Source: CAWEQW01 sp963811365
GTDB lineage: Bacteria > Actinomycetota > Actinomycetes > Propionibacteriales > Nocardioidaceae
Assembly (NCBI GenBank): GCA_963811365.1
Contig: CAWEQW010000012.1
Coordinates: 1 to 64,000, forward strand
DNA length: 64,000 nt
Direction: 5' to 3'
Position 1 is the first letter of the stretch. Each line of letters begins with the position of its first letter. Positions 1 through 9,928 of this stretch are shown piece after piece. The notes beneath the pieces are model-generated. The model was not told where the DNA came from. It saw only the letters and a program-made list of their open reading frames with translations, and did no database searches. The translations under genes and the position numbers were made by a program.

Positions 1-2319
1 TGCACTTGGAGACCAAGAGCCAGCGCGACCCGATCTCGGGCGAGGTCAAGAAGTCGACGACGCTGCTGTTCCCCCGCTTCCACCAGTGGGAAGCCGTCAC
101 GAAGCTGACCGAGGCGGTCCCGCCGAGGGTCCGGGAAGCAATACCTGATCCAGCACTCGGCCGGCTCTGGCAAGACGAACTCGATCGCCTGGACCGCGCA
201 CCGGCTGGCGCGGCTGCAGGTCGACAACCAGAAGGTCTTCGACTCCGTCATCGTGGTCACCGACCGCAACGTCCTCGACGCGCAGCTGCAGGACGCGATC
301 AAGCAGATCGACGACCACGCAACAGGGCAGGCTACGTCGTCGCCGCCATCGACCTCGACGAGGCCCGCAAGCAGGGCGGCGCCTCGAAGTCCGGGCTGCT
401 GGCGAAGGCGCTGACGACGGCAAACTGATCATCGTCGTCACCATCCAGACGTTCCCGTTCGCGATGGAGGAGATCCGAGAGAACAAGGGACTGAAGGGCA
501 AGAAGTTCGCCGTCATCGCCGACGAGGCGCACTCGTCGCAGTCCGGGCAGGTCGCCGCCAAGCTGAAGGCCGTCCTGACTGCCGAGGAGCTGGCAGGAGA
601 TCGAGGACGGCGGCGAGATCGACGTCGAGGCGATCCTGGCTGCGGAGGCAAGCGAGCGGGCAGCGTCCGAGAACATCTCCTACTTCGCGTTCACCGCCAC
701 CCCCAAGGGCAAGACGCTGGAGCTGTTCGGCCGCGAGCCGCCGCCGAGCGACGAAGCCCGGTGCCGTTCCACGTCTACTCGATGAAGCAGGCCATCGAGG
801 AGGGCTACATCCTCGACGTGCTGCGCGGTTACCACTCGTTCCAGATGGCGTTCCAGATCGCGGCAGAACGCAGGTGCCGGAGACGAGGTGGACCAGAGCT
901 GAGGCCACCAAGCGCGGTCATGCGGTGGGTGAAGCTCAACCCGCAGACCATCGCCCAGAAGTCCGCGATCATCGTCGAGCACTTCCGCGAGAACGTGGCC
1001 GACCTGCTCGAAGGCCACGCCAAGGCGATGGTCGTCGCCGATTCCCGCAAGGCCGCCGTCCGCTACAAGCGCGCGATCGACGAGTACATCGCCGCACAAG
1101 GGCTACGACATACGGGACGCTGGTCGCGTTCTCCGGGTCGGTCAGCGACGCCGAGTACGGGCATCGAACGACGCCACCGAAGCGACCATGAACCCCGGCG
1201 TCGCACGACCTGCGCAAGGCGTTCCACGGCGACGCGTACAAGGTCATGATCGTCGCCAACAAGTTCCAGACCGGTTTCGATCAGCCGTTGCTGTGCGCGA
1301 TGTACGTCGACCGACGTCCTGTCCGGCGTCACGGCGGTGCAGACGCTGTCTCGGCTCAACCGCACATACCGCACCCCGTCCGGGATCGGTGAAGACCGCA
1401 GCGATGACCCAGGTCGTCGACTTCGTCAACGAGCCCGCGGCGATCCAGGCAGGCGTTCGAGCCGTACTTCACCGACGCGTTCCTCGAGACCGCCACCGAC
1501 CCGAACCTCGTCCACGACATCGCCGCCAAGCTCGACACCGCCGGCGTCTACGACCAGGCCGAGATCGACCAGTCGCCGAGCCTGGGTGAGCGGCAAGGGC
1601 AACAAGCGCTCGCTCGGCCTTCGCGCCCGCGCTAGAAGCGGTTCCACACTCGCCGCTACAACGCCGATCGCCGCGGACGACAAGGCCGCGCTCGACGAAC
1701 TCGACATGTTCCGCAAGGACGTCGGCTCGTTCGTCCGCGTCTACGACTTCATGAGCCAGATCATCGACTACGGCAGCGCTGACCTGGAGAAGCGATCGAT
1801 CTTCCTCCGACTGCTCGACAGGCGCATCCACGACAGCAACTACACGCGACGACATCGACTTGTCGTCAGCTCGCGCTGGTCGCGGTCACCAGATCGACAA
1901 GGGCAAGATCGACCTCGGCCTCGGCGGACGCGTCGGACTCAAGGGCATGACTGAAGCCGGATCCGGCTCAGAAGAAGGATCCGAAGTTCGTCGCAATGCA
2001 GGAGGTCATCGACCGGCTCAACGATCTGTTCGGTGACGAGGAGTTCAGGCAGTCCCAGCCCGAGTCGTTCGTCAGGCGCTCTCATCGACCGATGCTGGAG
2101 AACGAGGCACTCGTCCAGCAGGCGAAGGTCAACACGGCCAAGCAGTTCGCCGAGAGTCCTGACTTCGACGACGCGGTCGTTGGCGCGGTCGCGGACAACC
2201 AGGGCGCCCACAACAAGATCGCCGACTACTTCTGGTCCAACGCCCCCGGCCGCCCGACCCTGATCCTCGCCATCGCCAAGGCGTTCCACGAACTCGCTGC
2301 CGAGGTCGATGTCGCATGA
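1..2319 (+). pseudogene. hsdR: Type I restriction enzyme subunit R, 5'-truncated, frameshifted
   Basis: HsdR is the ATP-dependent translocase and nuclease subunit of type I restriction-modification complexes. The window opens inside the gene. Pieces in alternating frames give the expected order: FHQWEAV (Q-motif area), QHSAGSGKTNSIAW (Walker A, near 150-190), VIVVTDRNVLDAQLQ, IADEAHSSQSG (DEAH box, near 510-545), FAFTATPKGKTLELFG (motif III, near 685-725), an SF2 C-terminal part around NKFQTGFDQPLLCAMYVD (near 1258-1310) with VQTLSRLNRTYR, and a C-terminal helical part ending AFHELAAEVDVA. At least ten reading-frame changes occur between about 110 and 2080. Each flanking piece is well conserved, so sequencing indels are as likely as true decay. 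The stop codon overlaps the next start by four bases (ATGA). HsdM and HsdS would lie upstream, outside the window. Confidence 0.88.
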
Positions 2320-3597
2320 CCACGATCCCGGAGGGCGCTTCCCCCGCAGAACGCCTCCGGGCGATGCCGGCACCCGACGACGCGGGTGCGCAGACAGCTG
2401 ATCGTTACGAGTGGCAGGCAATGGTTGCCACAGCGGATGCTCTGTCGCTGTACTTCAAGTCGCTCGGCGATGATGGCGAGCTCAACCCGACTGCCGACGG
2501 CGGCCTCATTTGTGAGCATCACGAGGACTGGGCCTTGGTCGAAGGCACCGCCGCCGAGATCGTGTCAGGTAAGCACCGCGAACCCAGTCGTGGTCCGTTC
2601 TCTACCTACAAGCAGTTGCTCGATGAGGGTGGTGTTTCCCACCTCTACCAACGGTGGGCTGCCCTCGGTCAGGGCCAGACGTGCCGATTGGCGACCTCGG
2701 GGGGCCTGTCCAACGAGGGTGCAAAGGTCAGTTCGGCCTGCGCTCGCCTGAAGCTCGACCCTAGCGAGAACGAAACCGAACTGGTGGAAGTCGTCAGTTC
2801 AGTCGCCCGTGTCCTGAATGAATTGGATTCGTCTGCAACCGTCAGTGACGTCGAAGTCCGGGCATTCTTGGCGGCACTGTCGATCCAGGACGGTCTGCCG
2901 CGGCGGGATCACCTTCCTGACATGGCTGGAAGGAGCTACGGGCTTCCTGTCGCGGAGCGACTTGGTCAACCCGATGCGGCGGAGGCTGTCTGGCAGGCCG
3001 CTCTGAGCCTCGTTCGCGCACGAATGCGAGCGGCCGGCCCATCGGTTGGTGGTGCATTGCCAACAGTCCTCGGAACACCCCATGACGATGCACTTGCACC
3101 CCGAACTTTACTGCTCGCGGACATCGACGTAGCCGTCCGTGTCGGCCTCTCGCACGTTGCGGGCTACGCCCCACTTCCGCGGGTCGTGAAGGCGAACCGG
3201 ATGGCGATCAAGATGGCCAGAGGCGGATGTAACGACAACTCGATCGAGCGCGCCGACGAACTTCGACTCCAGTACCGGCGCTACATCCGAGCTCTCCGCA
3301 GCAACCCCACCACCCGTGACCGTCATGGGCTGGTCACCAACATGCTCCTTCGGGTGGTTGATAAGGCAACGCGCACGGTGCATAGCGACTCATCCGAGTG
3401 GGGCGGTGCGCTCTGGGAAGAAGCTGGACCGTCGGTTCCGGGCGATGGAAGGCACGAGCGGCGCCCACGGGCTGTCGGCTGACCTGCTTCTCGGAGGAGC
3501 TTCCGACCTGGCAGACCGGTGCCGGGCGTGGTTCACGGATCGTTTCGACGCTCAAGCGGATCTGAATCGACTCAAGGAAGGAGGCATCGCATCGTGA
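2316..3597 (+). CDS. DUF4297-like nuclease effector of an ABC-3C system
   Basis: This is probably the effector of an ABC-three-component conflict system. The N-terminal 130 residues have the layout of the DUF4297 (Cap4-type) restriction-endonuclease-like fold: RYEWQAMVA, then ICEHHEDWALVEG, then EIVSGKHRE. This gives an acidic E/D pair and a downstream lysine as in PD-(D/E)xK sites. The rest is helical and unassigned. The start ATG overlaps the hsdR stop. The frame as read stops at 3482, but the neighbouring frame continues from about 3410 (KKLDRRFRAMEG to LNRLKEGGIAS) to a TGA at 3597 that overlaps the next GTG. I therefore infer one frameshift near 3405-3420 and a true length of about 426 residues. 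Nuclease chemistry is inferred from fold and context. The family assignment comes from motif layout, not a search. Confidence 0.68.
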
Positions 3598-4169
3598 ACG
3601 ACGTAGAGCCCGACTTCGATGCTCTGCGCTGGGTCGTAGAGGATTTGGCCTATCACCAGGCCCGCGTGCTGCTGCTCGTCCATGCAGTAGCCGCCGATCC
3701 AGGCCACGCGCGCAAGCTCGATGGGCTAACGAAGTTGGCCAAGCTGGACTTCCTCGTGCGATACCCGGCCTTGGCTTCGAGCGTGCTGGACAACTTGCCG
3801 GACCCAGAACCTCGGTTGCATCTGTCAGACGATGAGGTCGCCGCGCCGACTGAAGTCGAAGATCCGATGACGCGGTACAAGTACGGACCGTGGGATGACA
3901 GGTACTACCCAGTGGTCGGCGCGCTCGTCTCGCGTGGCCTGCTCAAGTACGTCAAGGGGCGCCGTGGAAGTGTTGCGCTAGCTCCGACTCCAGCCGGCAA
4001 GGCTCTGGCGTTTGAACTGACCCAGGAACCGCTCTGGCAGACCATTGCCGACCGCTGCGCCGCCATCGCTGAGGCCTCCGCCGGGCTCACGGGCAACGCA
4101 GTCAAGGAACTCATCTACGAACGTCTCGCCGAACTCATGGACCGGCCGCACCGGGAGGTCATCACATGA
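3594..4169 (+). CDS. ABC-3C system middle component
   Basis: This 191-residue protein sits between a DUF4297-like nuclease and an SMC-like ABC ATPase with 4-base overlaps on both sides, the classic position of the ABC-3C middle component. The first half is helical (LTKLAKLDFLVRYPALAS). The second half looks like a winged helix with a PVVGALVSRGLLKYVKG helix-wing, followed by a helical tail. Middle components are thought to bridge ATPase and effector. GTG at 3594 is chosen because it overlaps the upstream TGA and follows a strong AAGGAAGGAGG ribosome-binding site about nine bases away. It is intact. Confidence 0.72.
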   Translation: MNDVEPDFDALRWVVEDLAYHQARVLLLVHAVAADPGHARKLDGLTKLAKLDFLVRYPALASSVLDNLPDPEPRLHLSDDEVAAPTEVEDPMTRYKYGPWDDRYYPVVGALVSRGLLKYVKGRRGSVALAPTPAGKALAFELTQEPLWQTIADRCAAIAEASAGLTGNAVKELIYERLAELMDRPHREVIT

Positions 4170-6104
4170 CAGTTTCATTCCGTATCGAGTCGGTACGGCT
4201 CGACACCACGAGCGGCGCGGTGAGCTACGAGTTCCCCGGGGACCTGACAGTCCTTGCAGGTCACACAGGCGTCGGCAAGACAACGCTCTTGGAGCTCATC
4301 AAGTATGGCCTCGGCGGTGACGGGCAGCTCGCGCCCGTTGCCCGAGATCACGTCACCGATGTTCACATCTCCATTCATGTTGGTACTCAGCGCTACCAAC
4401 TCTCGCGAGGCCTCGATACCGCTCGCCGTGCCACGGTGCGCGTGATCGACCTCGTCACGGGCGATCGACTCGCAGACCATTCTGTCGGTGGAGACGAGCG
4501 GCCCATCAGCACTCTGCTGCTCAGCGCGATGGGCTTGGAGACTGGCTTGCGCGCGGCCGCTCGGGGATCCCAAAGCGCGGGCAGGCAGCGAGATCACCTT
4601 CAACGACATCTTCCGATTCATGTACGTGCCTCAATCGGAGATGAACCGTGACATCGCGGCCAGCCAGGAGAACTACCTGAATCCGAAGCGGAAGTCGGTC
4701 TTCGAGATTCTCTTTGGTCTCACGTCGGGTGATCTTCTGCAGAAGCGCTCACGAATCAACACACTGCGAGCCGAGATCGACGCAGCCGAGAGGGAAGCGG
4801 AGATCGTCAAGCAGTTCCTGACCGACACGGGACTGACGAGCCGGTTCGATGCGCAGATCGAGTCTGACTCGGCGCGTGCCGACGAGGCACAAGCCAAGGC
4901 CGCCTTGGCTGGTCTTCAGGATCAACTGGCGGACGTCGTCGACCGCCATACGCAGGTACTCCGTGATCTCCTCTCAGACGCCGAGAACACGCTCGCTGAG
5001 GCCCGCTCGATGGCATCCGAGCTTAGGCGTCAGAAGGACGACTACGAGACCGAGCGCCGTCGCGTCAAACAAGACATCGACAGGCTGGCTCGGATGGCTT
5101 CTGCCGGACTCCGCCTGGCCAACATCGAGTTCTCCGTCTGCCCGCGCTGCACACAACGGCTTGGCCAGCGCGATGTTCCGGACGGATCGTGCCCCGTATG
5201 CCTACAAGCTGACATCGTCAGTGGGATCTCGGTCGGTGACCAATACGAGTCCGAGCAGCTGGGTGAGCAGTTGGGCGAGATCGAGTACCAACTCACGCTG
5301 ATCGAGAAGCAGGAGCGTGAAGCGCTCGACGCAATCGCGAGCAAGGCGGACTTGATCGCATCGCACCTCAGAGATCGATGACCGCACGGCCGACCGCGTG
5401 ACGCCGCGACTTCAGGCGTACGCGGATGCGGCTGCGAAGGCAGCTACTGCGGCCGAGCGGCAAAGGGCAATGGAACGGGTGCTCGATGCACATGGGACCG
5501 CGCCGAGGACTTGACCCAGAAGTCAGAGTCGTTGACCGGCGAACGTGCGCGACTTATCCGCGAGGTCGCGGACGCGGATAGCCAGCTCGCGCACCGAAAG
5601 ACCGAGATTTTCAACGAACTGGACGCAGAGTTCCAGACCACCGTGACTGACTTCGGCATCCCGAGCATCCAGTCGGCATCCATCGACCCAGACTCATACC
5701 TACCGATACTCAACGGCAGGCTGTTCCGAGAAGCGAGCAACGCAGGAGGCATCATCACCGCGACGCAGGTGGCCTACTGGATCACGCTCGTGACCGTCGC
5801 TGCCCGGCGCCACGACACCTTCGTTCCAGCCTTCCTCCTCCTTGACAGCCCGCGCCTGGCACTCAACGCAGAGGACGACATCGCTGGCCAGATGTATCGG
5901 CGATTCTCGACGCAAGCGGCAGTTACCCGCGGTCGCTTCCAGTTCATCATCGCCGACAACGAGTTGCCAACCGGGCCAGGCTTGAATATCGCCGCGATCG
6001 ACTTCTCCTACGAGTCCCCGACAATCTCCACGGTCGCCCATCCCGGTCCCGCCAGCGTCGAGCCCCTGGTTGGGGAAGGCGCCGAGGCAGACGACGAGGA
6101 GTAG
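4166..6104 (+). CDS. ABC-3C system SMC-like ABC ATPase, frameshifted
   Basis: This is an SMC/Rad50-type ATPase, the presumed sensor or motor of the three-gene system. Visible parts in order: Walker A GHTGVGKTTLLELIKYG near residue 31; a Q-loop-like segment FRFMYVPQSEMNRDIA; a long coiled coil from about 4740; a zinc-hook-like knuckle CPRCTQRLG...CPVC at about 5140-5200 in the middle of the coil; the returning coiled coil; a signature-like region NAGGIITATQVAYW; Walker B AFLLLDSPRLAL; and a final strand FQFIIADNELP. Three frame changes are needed (near 4555, 5375 and 5500), and each resumes with conserved sequence. The expected length is about 645 residues. ATG 4166 overlaps the middle-component stop. 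Confidence 0.82.
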
Positions 6105-6107
6105 CCG

Positions 6108-6966
6108 ATGGCCGCCACCCCTGACGCGCCTGACCAAGAGAAGCGGATGAAGCTCCGCTACGCCGGGGTGTGTCGACTTTGCGGGGTCGGACCTACCTGC
6201 TCGCGCAGACGCCATCTACGAGCGAGCCACCAAGACGGTGCGCTGCGTGGAGTGCGTCCGACGTCGCGAGCAGCCATGACGTGCCGGACTTGAGGTCCAG
6301 CCGATCCGGTCGAGCGCCGCGCCTGAACCTGATGCCGGCGTCGCCGGCTCGTCCGCTCGCCGCGAGTACGAGCGTCGCAAGGCCAAGGACGAGGAGCGGT
6401 TGCGCCAGAAGTGGGGCAAGCTCGGCGGGATCGCGGTGGCACTCTCCGACGAGAAGCAGAGCACGAAGGCGTGGGCGACGGGTGCGGTCGGGGAGGAGCG
6501 CCTGGGCGCCCGGCTCGACTCACTGGTGTCGGAGTCGATCGCGGTCCTGCACGACCGACGCATCCCGGGCTCGAAGGCCAACATCGACCACATCGCCGTC
6601 ACGACGGCGGGCATCTGGGTCATCGACGCCAAGCGATACAAGGGCAAGCCCGAGTTGCGGATCGAGGGCGGCATCCTGCGGCCGAGGGTCGAGAAGGTGC
6701 TGGTTGGTCGACGTGACTGCACCAAGCTCGTCGACGGCGTCCTCAAGCAGGTCGAACTCGTCAGGGATCTCGTCGGCGAGGTGCCTGTGACGGGCGCACT
6801 TTGCTTCGTCGAGGCTGACTGGCCGCTGATCGGCGGAGCGTTCACTACGCGAGGTGTCCACGCGCTGTGGCCAAAGCGGCTCGCCAAACTGCTCACTGAG
6901 GCCGACGGCACAGTCGAAGTGGCCGCTGTCCGCGAGCGACTCGCGGCCCACTTCAAGCCTGCCTGA
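6108..6966 (+). CDS. NERD nuclease-related domain protein, frameshifted
   Basis: The N-terminus is a treble-clef zinc knuckle: LRYAGVCRLCGV, then, in another frame, ARADAIYERATKTVRCVEC. A charged linker (REYERRKAKDEERLRQKWGKLGG) and a NERD domain follow. The domain includes GAVGEERLGARLD, NIDHIAVTTAGIWVIDAKRY and VGRRDCTKLVDGVLKQVELV. The IDH...IDAKR strand pair corresponds to the PD-(D/E)xK-like core of NERD proteins. Two or more frame changes between about 6185 and 6330 break the zinc-knuckle part; the region from 6400 to the stop is clean. Homologues usually begin at the MKLRYAG methionine (6147), so the start may be there. It follows the ABC-3C genes by three bases and could be an accessory, but NERD genes of this type also occur alone. 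Confidence 0.8.
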
Positions 6967-7103
6967 CCTCTAGGTCGACGTCGTGGACGAGGTCGAGCCG
7001 ATGGACGCGCGTGGTGGGAATGAGTCGGCGCTTCACGAGGCGGGCCAAGGCGCGCTCCAAGAGGCTCGGGGGAGTGCGACGGTACGAGATGTCCATGATG
7101 CCC
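6967..7103. other. Intergenic gap, no supported gene
   Basis: This is the convergent space between the NERD gene and the DUF4192 gene. A short arginine-rich frame (MSRRFTRRAKARSKRLGG) starts near 7020 but runs into the DUF4192 gene and shows no independent support. Confidence 0.5.
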
Positions 7104-8102
7104 TCACATCCCGTGTGCGGGCCGCACAGCGCCCTGGGGGGCTGTCGTCCGGGTCGGGGCGAGCGCTTCTGTGCCGCGATCCGTGGTGAGGGTCTTCGAT
7201 GACTCCCATTCGCGTGGGTGCATGCCGCTCTGGACGGCGGCGGCGACGAGGTTGGCGAGCGCGTAGGGCTTGTCCTCGGGGACCTGGTCCAGGGCGCACC
7301 ACGCCAGCGCGCCGTGGCCGCTGAGCCAGCTCGCGAACCCGAGCAGGGAGGCCGGGGCGGCGCGGACCTCGTCGGGTGCGCGCTTGGTCATGTCGGTCCA
7401 CAGCGCGACGTGGGAACCGGCGTTGCCTCGGTTCATGTCGAGCCATAGTCGGTCTCGGGTCGGGGTGGACTCGATGGCGACGAGTAGGCGGGCCGCGTCG
7501 GCGTCGGAAAGCCGGATGCCGTCGCGGTGGAAGCGTTGCATCCGGGCGAGCGCCCAGCGGCCCTCCACCTTGGCCGTGTTCTCCCGGGCAGCCGCACGAG
7601 TCTCCGGGAGCAACGCTGCTACTGGCTCGCGGTCGCCGACAAGCGACTCGGCCAGCGACTCACGGCTCGCGGCCGGCTGGGCGCGTCCGCTGAGCACGGT
7701 GGCCGCTGCGACGGTCTCGCGGGCCGCGTCGGTGAGCAGCCCCATATCGCCGGTGTCGAGGTCGGCCCACCGGGTCTCGTCGGCCCAGAGCAGGATCGGC
7801 GTACCGATGCCGATGTTCCCGAGCCGAGCGGCGAAGTCCTGGCCGACGACGTTGGCCTGCTCGCGGTCGGCGCTGAGGCAGACGATGGCGACGTTGGAGC
7901 CGGGCTGGGCGTAGCGGCGGAAGGCATCGCTGATCGAGCCCCAGACGCCTTCGCGGTCACGGGCGGTGGTCGGGATGTCAACACGGGCGACGGGGAGGTC
8001 GGATCGCAATGGGAGGAACACGATCGACTCTTCGGGTTGGAAGCCGAGCAGGTGCGGGATGGCCGCAACGAGCTCGTCGGGGGAGTGTATGGAGAGCTTC
8101 AT
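7104..8102 (-). CDS. DUF4192 domain-containing protein
   Basis: This 332-residue actinobacterial protein of unknown function belongs to the DUF4192 family. The family hallmark is at the N-terminus (IPHLLGFQPEESIVFLPL), followed by VARVDIPT, and a helical C-terminal half with LLGFASWLSGHGALAWCALDQV. The start was moved to ATG 8102 because family members begin at MKLSIHSPDEL and a GAAGGG ribosome-binding site lies just upstream. The longer upstream reading frame has no family sequence. No catalytic residues are recognisable, and its position beside the defence genes may be fortuitous. Confidence 0.85.
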   Translation of the reverse strand: MKLSIHSPDELVAAIPHLLGFQPEESIVFLPLRSDLPVARVDIPTTARDREGVWGSISDAFRRYAQPGSNVAIVCLSADREQANVVGQDFAARLGNIGIGTPILLWADETRWADLDTGDMGLLTDAARETVAAATVLSGRAQPAASRESLAESLVGDREPVAALLPETRAAARENTAKVEGRWALARMQRFHRDGIRLSDADAARLLVAIESTPTRDRLWLDMNRGNAGSHVALWTDMTKRAPDEVRAAPASLLGFASWLSGHGALAWCALDQVPEDKPYALANLVAAAVQSGMHPREWESSKTLTTDRGTEALAPTRTTAPQGAVRPAHGM

Positions 8103-8563
8103 GCCCTTCAGGTGTGCTGGCCGCGACGCGCGGCCAGGAGTCGCGTACGGACCTGTCCTTGCGCGCGTTTGCGATCGTCGGAGCCTGCTGACAGCAGGGC
8201 GCGGTTTGGGCGCGCTTTGATTCGCAAAGGCCCGCAACCGGCCCCTGACGCCAGCAACGCCTGAAGTCGGCATCGTTGCAGGTCAGCGGCCACTTTCGGC
8301 CGTTGACCGCAGCCGGCCGCAAAGATCCGCAATCCCGCGTAACGTCGCCGGTGTGTTCCCGATGACTCACCATGTGGAGTGCGTTGCGCTGCTTGTCAAA
8401 AGCCGCTGACCTGCGGTTTTGCGGTGAACGACTCGCAGTCGCGACGCGTGGGGCCTACTTTGGGCTCACTTTGGGCTCGGTCTGAGGTCGTGGGGAGACC
8501 ATGGGCATGACTTTCGGAAAATATGCCGCCAGCGGTATGGTTGCCGAAAGAAAGGTGGCGCCG
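8103..8563. other. Divergent intergenic region with an 11-bp tandem repeat
   Basis: About 460 bases separate the DUF4192 gene from the HTH gene. I see no coding signal. ACTTTGGGCTC occurs twice in tandem at 8457-8478. An imperfect palindrome (ATATGCCGCCAGCGGTAT, 8521-8538) lies just ahead of the HTH gene and includes a TATGGT -10-like hexamer. It could be an autoregulatory operator, which is inference only. Confidence 0.4.
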
Positions 8564-9286
8564 ATGGCGATCAGCGTCCAGGAAGCGTCGCGCCGACTCG
8601 GGGTCAATGACTCCCGCGTCAGGCAGCTGCTTCGTTCGGGAGACCTGCGTGGTCGCCGCCTGGGCAACTCCTGGCTCGTCTCGTCTCAGGATGTAGCTCG
8701 GCTGGAGCTGCAAGGACGTCCGCCGGGCCGACCGTTGGCACCGAAGCGCGCTTGGGCAGTCATCGACCTCCTCGACGCGGGGCGGGCAGCCTGGTTGTCG
8801 GACTCCGCGCGTTCGCAGGTGCGCCGCTATCTCGCTGATCTGCAAGATCCGGGACCGGACGGCTGGCGCGCCGCTCTACGCGGACGCAGTGACGTGCTCG
8901 ATGTTGTCGCGCACCCGGCGGCTGTTCAGCGCCTCCGGCGAGCGGGTGGTGTTCGCGCGGTCGGGATCGATGATGCAGCGAGCCGCGGGTTCGACGTCGT
9001 TGCTCTGGCGAACCCGATCCCCGAGTTCTACGTCGAGGAGTCGGATTGGCCCGAGCTGTCGCGGTCACTCGCACTTCGCGAAGGGGCGGATCCCAATCTC
9101 AGGATCCGCGTTCCGAAGGAGGTCTGGCCGTTTGCGGGGGACGGAGCCTTGGCGCCTGGCGGGGTGGGTGACGCTGTGCTCGCCGCTGACCTTCTCGAGA
9201 GCATGGAGCCTCGTGCCGTCGCCGCGGGGGCCGCGCGTCTGGCCGAACTGCTGTCGGCCTGGCAAGGCGAACGGTCCCGCGCATGA
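8564..9286 (+). CDS. Excisionase-type HTH protein, probable antitoxin partner
   Basis: The first 50 residues are a MerR/excisionase-type helix-turn-helix (ISVQEASRRLGVNDSRVRQLLRSGDLRGRRLGN broken by family norms into helix, turn and wing, ending SWLVSSQDVARL). The remainder is a helical domain without a recognised fold. The stop overlaps by four bases (ATGA) the start of an AbiEii-like nucleotidyltransferase, an arrangement typical of AbiE-like toxin-antitoxin pairs in which the HTH protein is the antitoxin and autorepressor. ATG 8564 was preferred over 8501 because the HTH begins there and an AAAGGTGG motif lies just upstream. Confidence 0.7.
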   Translation: MAISVQEASRRLGVNDSRVRQLLRSGDLRGRRLGNSWLVSSQDVARLELQGRPPGRPLAPKRAWAVIDLLDAGRAAWLSDSARSQVRRYLADLQDPGPDGWRAALRGRSDVLDVVAHPAAVQRLRRAGGVRAVGIDDAASRGFDVVALANPIPEFYVEESDWPELSRSLALREGADPNLRIRVPKEVWPFAGDGALAPGGVGDAVLAADLLESMEPRAVAAGAARLAELLSAWQGERSRA

Positions 9287-9864
9287 CCGTGGTCATCGAA
9301 CTCCCGATCCTTCCGGCGCCGGTTGACGAGTTGTGGCACACGCTCCTTGACCTGGGCGAGAGCCTGGACGTGCCTTGGGCGCTGATCGGCGGTCAGATGG
9401 TGCTGCTGCATGCGCTCGAGCGCGGCCAGGTTCCGCCGCAGATCAGTCAGGACGGCGACGTGATCGCGGATGTTCGGGCCGTCCCCGGTGCCTTGACGCG
9501 CGTGGTGGCGGGCATCGAGAACCTCGGATTCTCGCTGCAGTCCATCAGCGCAGATGGACTCGCCCACCGCTACATCCGGGCCGCGAAACCACGTCCGGTC
9601 GTCATCGACGTCCTGGCACCGGAAGGCCTGGGGGAGCGGGCCGACCTGACGACAACGCCTCCCGGGCGGACCATCGAAGAGAGCACCCGCGGCATTGGGC
9701 CCTTGGGACTGACACTTCCCTGTCGACGCCTTGGTCTGCTCGGGTCAGGCCGCGCGGCGGCCGACCCTCAGCGCGTGGACCGGGGTGAGGCCGAGGGTCT
9801 GGACTGCCTCGAAGCCGTGCTGGCCGAGAAGCTCCCGGTAGGCCGTTGGGGCGAGCAGCCGTGA
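9283..9864 (+). CDS. AbiEii-like nucleotidyltransferase toxin, 3' end probably replaced
   Basis: This is the probable toxin of a nucleotidyltransferase toxin-antitoxin pair. The N-terminal half has the nucleotidyltransferase core WALIGGQMVLLHALERG followed by ISQDGDVIADVR, in which spaced aspartates match the metal-binding motif of AbiEii/MNT proteins, then VVIDVLAPEGLGERADL. The family's C-terminal helical part is missing. From about 9720 the frame becomes low-complexity (LLGSGRAAADPQR). The opposite strand over 9745-9862 reads ELLGQHGFEAVQTLGLTP then HALRVGRRAA and a stop, as if the tail of another gene had been joined here. I infer a recombination junction near 9720, so the toxin may be inactive. 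Confidence 0.62.
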   Translation: MTVVIELPILPAPVDELWHTLLDLGESLDVPWALIGGQMVLLHALERGQVPPQISQDGDVIADVRAVPGALTRVVAGIENLGFSLQSISADGLAHRYIRAAKPRPVVIDVLAPEGLGERADLTTTPPGRTIEESTRGIGPLGLTLPCRRLGLLGSGRAAADPQRVDRGEAEGLDCLEAVLAEKLPVGRWGEQP

Positions 9865-9928
9865 AGCTCGAGATCCTCCAGGGGCGTGAGTCGTCGACGA
9901 AGCAGGCTTCCTGCGTACCCTCGGGGGG

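Noticed and set aside
7011..7202. Small arginine-rich open frame between NERD and DUF4192 genes
   Set aside because: It overlaps the 3' end of the DUF4192 gene, has a weak start and its second half is low-complexity.
8457..8478. 11-bp tandem repeat ACTTTGGGCTC as a possible attachment site
   Set aside because: No tRNA or integrase lies nearby and no second distant copy was seen, so it is recorded only as a short repeat.
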